Assembly (NCBI RefSeq): GCF_009687905.1
Contig: NZ_BLBG01000002.1
Span: 124,001 to 188,000 of the forward strand
Length of the DNA stretch: 64,000 bases
From: Lacticaseibacillus zhaodongensis
Lineage (GTDB): Bacteria > Bacillota > Bacilli > Lactobacillales > Lactobacillaceae
Direction: 5' to 3'
Part shown: piece after piece, positions 60,056-64,000 of the stretch
Layout: each line of letters starts with the position of its first letter
Numbering within the stretch: the stretch's first letter is position 1
Notes under the pieces: model-generated
What the model was told of the DNA's origin: nothing
What the model saw: the letters and a program-made list of their open reading frames with translations, nothing else
Database searches by the model: none
Translations under genes and position numbers: made by a program

Positions 60056-61159
60056 TTAGTCGCTGAAAGTTTGTAATTCCTTAGTGGTGTGGGTGAAGGG
60101 CTCGTTGCCATTAGGGGTAATGTGCACACAGTCCTCGATCCGGACGCCTGCAAAACCGGGCACGTAAATCCCGGGTTCAATGGAGAAGCACATTCCTGGT
60201 TCCAGAACCAGGTCATTGCCTTCCATGATGGATGGAAATTCGTGGGTGCTGGTGCCGATCCCATGACCGAGACGGTGGTTGAAGTATTCGCCGTAGCCGG
60301 CCTTGGTAATGATATCCCGGGCAATTTTGTCCAATTCCGCCGCGGTGATTCCGGGCCGGGCCGCGTCCATGGCGGTCAGGTTGGCTTCAAGGCAGACCTG
60401 GTGGATCTCACGCTGCTTGTCGCTGATGGGACCAAACGCCACGGTCCGGGTTGCGTCACTGATGTAACCCTTGTGGACGGTTCCGAGGTCGAAGAGGACC
60501 ATCTGGCCGGATTCGATTTTGTTAAGTTCCGGGCCGCCGTGGGGGTTAGCGGCGTTGGCACCGGCCTGAACGATGGTGTCAAAACTCATGTTCATGACGC
60601 CGGCCTTCATCATTGTGTAGTTGATTTCGGCAACTACGGCCTGTTCGGTAATGCCAGTGCGCAGTGCGGCAAAACCGGCTGCAAAGGCCTGATCAGCTTC
60701 GCGTCCGGCGGCTTCGAGCAGCGCAATTTCATCAGGCGACTTGATCAACTTGGCGCGCTCGATGTAGCGGGATGCATCTGCAGGGAAGGTCGCACTAGGA
60801 AATTGCTTCATGATTGCTTCGAAGCGGAAAACGGGCAGATCATCCTTCTCAATGCCCCAACTTGTTGGTTCGGCAACGCGCTCCTTGATGTGTTCAGCAA
60901 TCAGTGCAAATGGGTCTTCATGGTCGAGGTAGCCATAGACATCATAGGGCCAGCCAGCCTTCTTGACGGCCTCGATAGATAGAGCCGGGGTGAACAGGAA
61001 TGGATCCTGGTCAGGAAAAACAAAGAGGGCGGTCACGCGTTCTTCGGGTTCCTGATAGAAGCCGCTAAAGTAATTAATGTTAGTGGGATTGCTAATGTAA
61101 GCAATATCCAAGTGCTGTTCCTGGACCCAGTTAATTAGACTTTGCAAATGTGAGTTCAT
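60056..61159 (-). CDS. pepQ: Xaa-Pro dipeptidase PepQ
   Basis: Metallopeptidase (M24) releasing the residue before proline, important in casein peptide use. ATG 61159 (MNSHLQSLINWVQEQ) follows AAGGAGG; the 24 codons upstream of it have no ribosome site. 367 residues. Metal ligands: VLFDLGTVHKGYISDATRTVAFG (Asp pair), HRLGHGIGTSTHEFP (His), FSIEPGIYVPGFAGVRIED (Glu and Glu). Divergent from ccpA with a cre site in the shared region, the classic lactobacillar pepQ-ccpA arrangement. Confidence 0.95.
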   Translation of the reverse strand: MNSHLQSLINWVQEQHLDIAYISNPTNINYFSGFYQEPEERVTALFVFPDQDPFLFTPALSIEAVKKAGWPYDVYGYLDHEDPFALIAEHIKERVAEPTSWGIEKDDLPVFRFEAIMKQFPSATFPADASRYIERAKLIKSPDEIALLEAAGREADQAFAAGFAALRTGITEQAVVAEINYTMMKAGVMNMSFDTIVQAGANAANPHGGPELNKIESGQMVLFDLGTVHKGYISDATRTVAFGPISDKQREIHQVCLEANLTAMDAARPGITAAELDKIARDIITKAGYGEYFNHRLGHGIGTSTHEFPSIMEGNDLVLEPGMCFSIEPGIYVPGFAGVRIEDCVHITPNGNEPFTHTTKELQTFSD

Positions 61160-61272
61160 TGAAAGTTCCTCCTTGCACCGTGTTGAGCGGTGATGATTGT
61201 TAGCCAAGTATAGCACAGCAAGCGTCCCCACGGAGTTTCAGAAACTTGCTTGAAAAAATCCATCTGATTATC

Positions 61273-61286
61273 AGTAAACGCTTGCA
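61273..61286. promoter_or_regulatory. cre site between pepQ and ccpA
   Basis: AGTAAACGCTTGCA fits the catabolite-responsive element TGWAANCGNTNNCA except the first base. It lies about 90-115 bp from both starts. CcpA regulation of both genes is known for other lactobacilli. Confidence 0.75.
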
Positions 61287-61375
61287 TTTGGCGCGGTACT
61301 TTGTTAATCTTGAAAACGAACGAGATTGAACGAATTCGAAAATTTTGAGATATGTGAAAGGATTACTGAAGTACT

Positions 61376-62389
61376 ATGGAAAAGCAGACAATTACCATTT
61401 ATGACGTGGCACGTGAGGCTAGCGTCTCAATGGCCACAGTTTCACGAGTTGTTAACGGGAACCCAAACGTTAAGCCCGCTACCCGCAAGAAGGTTCTGGA
61501 GGTCATTGATCGTCTTGATTACCGGCCAAACGCAGTCGCACGGGGATTGGCATCCAAGAAGACAACTACGGTTGGGGTAATCATCCCTGACGTGACGAAC
61601 ATGTTCTTCTCCAGTCTGGCCCGGGGGATCGATGACGTTGCTGCGATGTACAAGTACAACATCATCCTAGCGAACTCAGATGAGAACAGCAAGAAGGAAG
61701 TTCAGGTTGTTAACAACCTGCTTGCTAAGCAGGTTGACGGTTTGATTTACATGGGCCACCAAGTCAGTGATGAAGTTCGCACTGAATTCAACCGCAGCAA
61801 GACGCCAGTTGTTCTCGCTGGCTCGATCGATGCTAAGAAGGAAATGGGCAGCGTCAACATCGATTACGTGTCTGCAGTTGAGAACGCGGTCGCGCAGCTC
61901 CTTGCTAGCGGCAACAAGCGCATCGCGTTTATCTCCGGCCCACTGGACGAACCGATCAACGGTCAGTACCGGCTCAAGGGTTACAAGCAGGCCCTTGAAA
62001 AGGCTGGCGCTGAATACGATGAAAGTCTCGTCTTCGAGACCGAATACAGCTACCAGGCTGGCCTGGCCATCTTCAAGCAGTTGCAAAAGGCAAAGGCAAC
62101 TGCAGCAATCGTCGCTGATGATGAGGTTGCAATCGGGGTGCTTAACGCCGCCCGCGATGCCGGCCTGACGGTTCCTGATGATTTCGAAATCATCGCCAGC
62201 AACAACACCAAGCTCACCGAAATGAGCCGGCCGCGGATGACTTCCATCGACCAGCCGCTTTACGATATCGGTGCTGTTGCAATGCGCCTGCTCACCAAGA
62301 TGATGAACAAGGAAGATATCGAAGAAAAGACCATCATGCTCGGCTATGACATTACCCAGCGTGATTCAACGAAGCCTGCTAAGGACTAG
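61376..62389 (+). CDS. ccpA: catabolite control protein A
   Basis: LacI/GalR-family regulator that, with P-Ser-HPr, binds cre sites and controls carbon catabolite regulation. 337 residues. HTH TIYDVAREASVSMATVSRVVNGNPNVKPATRKKVLEVIDRLDYRPNAVARGLASKK, then the periplasmic-binding-like core (TTTVGVIIPDVTNMFFSSLARGID, SGNKRIAFISGPLDEPINGQYRLKGYKQAL) and the C-terminal YDIGAVAMRLLTKMM, all close to CcpA. The ribosome site AAAGGA is rather far from the ATG. Terminator follows. Confidence 0.97.
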   Translation: MEKQTITIYDVAREASVSMATVSRVVNGNPNVKPATRKKVLEVIDRLDYRPNAVARGLASKKTTTVGVIIPDVTNMFFSSLARGIDDVAAMYKYNIILANSDENSKKEVQVVNNLLAKQVDGLIYMGHQVSDEVRTEFNRSKTPVVLAGSIDAKKEMGSVNIDYVSAVENAVAQLLASGNKRIAFISGPLDEPINGQYRLKGYKQALEKAGAEYDESLVFETEYSYQAGLAIFKQLQKAKATAAIVADDEVAIGVLNAARDAGLTVPDDFEIIASNNTKLTEMSRPRMTSIDQPLYDIGAVAMRLLTKMMNKEDIEEKTIMLGYDITQRDSTKPAKD

Positions 62390-62405
62390 TTGCGGAGAAG
62401 ATAAT

Positions 62406-62447
62406 AGCGCGGCTACCGATATTGATTCGGTGCCGCGCTATTATTTT
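62406..62447 (+). terminator. terminator after ccpA
   Basis: AGCGCGGCTACCGA pairs with TCGGTGCCGCGCT, followed by ATTATTTT. Confidence 0.85.
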
Positions 62448-62468
62448 GCACAAAACTGATGGCTAGTA

Positions 62469-62561
62469 CTAACGGTGGAGCCAATAATAGCCACCGTTAA
62501 TGATGATGATTAAGATTGCCATTGCGGCCATGAACCGTAACCAAAGCAATAATAATTGCAT
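62469..62561 (-). CDS. 30-residue putative membrane peptide
   Basis: Minus-strand frame from ATG 62561 with a strong ribosome site (GGAGG, eight bases before the ATG). The product MQLLLLWLRFMAAMAILIII continues NGGYYWLHR, a single hydrophobic helix with a basic end. It lies between ccpA and the PBP gene, oriented like the latter but downstream of it. No family recognised. The good start signal and the clean hydrophobic pattern argue for a real small protein. Confidence 0.5.
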   Translation of the reverse strand: MQLLLLWLRFMAAMAILIIIINGGYYWLHR

Positions 62562-62683
62562 CTGCGCCACCTCCGTGAGTGCTTTTATAAGCAACAAACT
62601 CAGTATAGGCGGCGAATGTAAACATCGTGTTGTGTGAATGTAACGGTTTCACACACTCTGCATTAAAAATCCATTCCCAAGGT

Positions 62684-62724
62684 CCACAAATGGGGCCAGG
62701 AACATTTTCCTGGCCCCATTTGGC
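62684..62724. terminator. bidirectional terminator downstream of the PBP gene
   Basis: AAATGGGGCCAGGAA pairs perfectly with TTCCTGGCCCCATTT across CATT. Confidence 0.85.
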
Positions 62725-62739
62725 ATCTGCACATTTGAT

Positions 62740-64000
62740 TTATGGTTTTTCGGTTGCAGTTCCTTCAGCCGGGCTGGTGCTAGACGCACTTGCTTCCGGA
62801 ATGCTGCTTGCCGAACTAGCGACGCTGCTACTACTTGCCGCTGGCGCACTGTAACTGGAACTGCTGGAGAAGTTGAAACTAGGCATTGAGAAACTACTGC
62901 TGCTGGAACTAGCAGTAGTTGTATTACCATTAGCCCCGTCAGTGTTGTCGTTGGTGGTTTGCGAGCTAGTGGTCGAACTCAGCCCGTCACCGCCAGTTTC
63001 GACACCGTAGTTATTACTAATGCCGAGCAGGTGGTCCCAGAACAAGTTGTAGTCACTAGTACTCCCGCCAATCCCGAACTGATTCGTGACGTGGCCAGGG
63101 GTCCAGTCGTCGTAGAGGCTTTCAACGGTGTTGCCACTGGTTGTGATCGGCGTGCCGTTATGCGTAACGGTTCCGTTCGGCATCCCCGTCTGTGCGTTGA
63201 CCAACACGCTCTTGACGGTGCTTGGCCGGTGCAGTTGTTCGTTGAGCTTGAGCCGGTTTGGAATCAGACTGTAAATTTGATTCATCTGGGCGGCCCAGTA
63301 GCGCTGATTAATGGCACTACCGCTGGAACTCATATCGAAGGTCTGACCGTAATTGTTGTCGTAACCCATCCAACTGGCGAGGGTGACTCCCGGGGTGCTC
63401 CCGATGAACCAGATGTCCCGGTAATCGTTACTGGTCCCGGTCTTACCAATCAACTTGTTGCTGTTGAAGTTTAATGTCCCGGTCAGTGAGGTAGCAGTCC
63501 CGTCGCTAACGACCCCCTTGAGCATCTTGTTCATGATGTAGGTCGTGCCCTTGCTGAAGACCTGTTTACCGTGAACCTTGTGCTTGTAGATGATTTTGCC
63601 GGTTGGGTCAGTGATGTCGGAAATCATGTAGCTAGTGACGTGCTTGCCCTGGTTGGCAAAAGTGGAGAAGGCACTTGCTTGGGCATCCAGGGTGACCCCA
63701 TAATCAGTCCCCCCTAAACCCAGACCAAGTTGTGAATAGTCGTTATTAGTCAGGGTGTTGATCCCAAGCTTGCGCATGTGGGCCTTGACGTTGATTTTCT
63801 TGCGCACGGCGTTGTAGAGGTTGATTGCGGGGATGTTGTAAGATTCCGCTAGGGCCTTACTTGCAGGGATAAACTTGTTTTGAATTACACCACCGTAGTC
63901 GGTCACGGAGTAACTCTTGAAGTTGGTCTTGAAGTCCGCAAGCATTGTGTTTGAACCGATTAACTTGTTCTGCACGGCCGGCCCGTAAACTAGGATCGGC
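62740..64000 (-). CDS. class A penicillin-binding protein, C-terminal part (5' end outside window)
   Basis: Bifunctional peptidoglycan glycosyltransferase/transpeptidase; only the last 420 codons lie here, open at the window edge (PILVYGPAVQNKL). The SxN motif is ESYNIPAIN, GLGLGGTDYGVTLDAQASAFSTFAN is the class A signature, and the KTG motif is LIGKTGTSNDYRDIWFIG. The SxxK serine and the glycosyltransferase domain are upstream. The C-terminus has a Pro/Gly-poor extension ending in a long Ser/Ala-rich tail (about the last 75 residues), probably a wall-spanning low-complexity region. Neighbour of ccpA, as in other lactobacilli. Confidence 0.92.
   Translation of the reverse strand, partial: PILVYGPAVQNKLIGSNTMLADFKTNFKSYSVTDYGGVIQNKFIPASKALAESYNIPAINLYNAVRKKINVKAHMRKLGINTLTNNDYSQLGLGLGGTDYGVTLDAQASAFSTFANQGKHVTSYMISDITDPTGKIIYKHKVHGKQVFSKGTTYIMNKMLKGVVSDGTATSLTGTLNFNSNKLIGKTGTSNDYRDIWFIGSTPGVTLASWMGYDNNYGQTFDMSSSGSAINQRYWAAQMNQIYSLIPNRLKLNEQLHRPSTVKSVLVNAQTGMPNGTVTHNGTPITTSGNTVESLYDDWTPGHVTNQFGIGGSTSDYNLFWDHLLGISNNYGVETGGDGLSSTTSSQTTNDNTDGANGNTTTASSSSSSFSMPSFNFSSSSSYSAPAASSSSVASSASSIPEASASSTSPAEGTATEKP

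Noticed and set aside
1-64000. CRISPR arrays, tRNA and rRNA genes, prophage or IS transposases
   Set aside because: I looked for regular direct repeats, cloverleaf ends, rRNA motifs and DDE transposase motifs and saw none.

Overview
The window is chromosomal DNA of a low-GC-phylum, moderately GC-rich (a little over 50 %, by eye) lactic acid bacterium, almost certainly a Lactobacillaceae member. The evidence is the pepQ/ccpA divergon followed by a class A PBP, mutS-mutL-ruvAB, the mutS2-trxA-yslB-murI order, T-box leaders on alaS and a methionine gene, a KxYKxGKxW/LPXTG surface protein, and an FLP-type Crp/Fnr protein. A Lacticaseibacillus-like species is my guess, not a demonstrated identity. 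No tRNA, rRNA, CRISPR array, transposase or prophage gene was recognised.

Layout. 1-2330 (minus): end of an SsuC/TauC-like ABC permease and an acyl-CoA synthetase. 2483-3418: secreted DUF915 hydrolase. 3419-4733: gene-poor, with two structured repeats and an Rrf2 remnant. 4734-11946: DNA repair run (small ORF, mutS, mutL, maf, ruvA, ruvB). 12584-16002: yajC, a small Muc_B2-like protein, glyA, folD. 16186-22719: ABC exporter pair and a large LPXTG lectin-like surface protein. 23091-26185 (minus): Met T-box, MetE-like methyltransferase, metY. 26385-29260: DtxR/MntR-type regulator, zwf, ywlG. 29261-30237: gene-poor, two structured repeats and an SOS box. 30238-35058: dinB, ytoI, nrnA, cshB. 35490-40273: EAL protein, Ala T-box, alaS, ireB, yqgF, yrzB. 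40677-44479: P1B-type ATPase, HMA protein, Dps and FLP regulator. 44622-48265: zapA, cvpA, mutS2, trxA. 48266-49051: gene-poor with structured repeats. 49052-58082: yslB, a fused murI-rdgB, ysnB, two paralogous unknowns, a large membrane protein, glpF, cbpB, mscS. 58249-64000: DUF948/YtxH pair, HAD phosphatase, pepQ, ccpA, a 30-residue membrane ORF and a truncated class A PBP.

The most unusual content is non-coding. Four families of interspersed, strongly folded repeats (called A, B, D and E here) sit between operons. Family B has three copies of about 280-300 nt on the same strand whose helices are kept while their bases change (compensatory substitutions), which is what a structured RNA or structure-dependent mobile element would show. 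Each B copy lies 200-620 bp downstream of an A or A-like element. Families D and E start at, or just after, the stop codon of a gene.

Regulatory highlights. Two FNR/FLP-type dyads (CTTGA-N6-TCAAG) lie at exactly the same distance from a -10 hexamer, in front of the P-type ATPase and in front of the HMA-dps pair, and an FLP-like regulator with the two expected cysteines is encoded next door. LexA-like SOS boxes precede ruvA and dinB. A cre site lies between pepQ and ccpA. Two TGACA/TGTCA dyads precede yajC.
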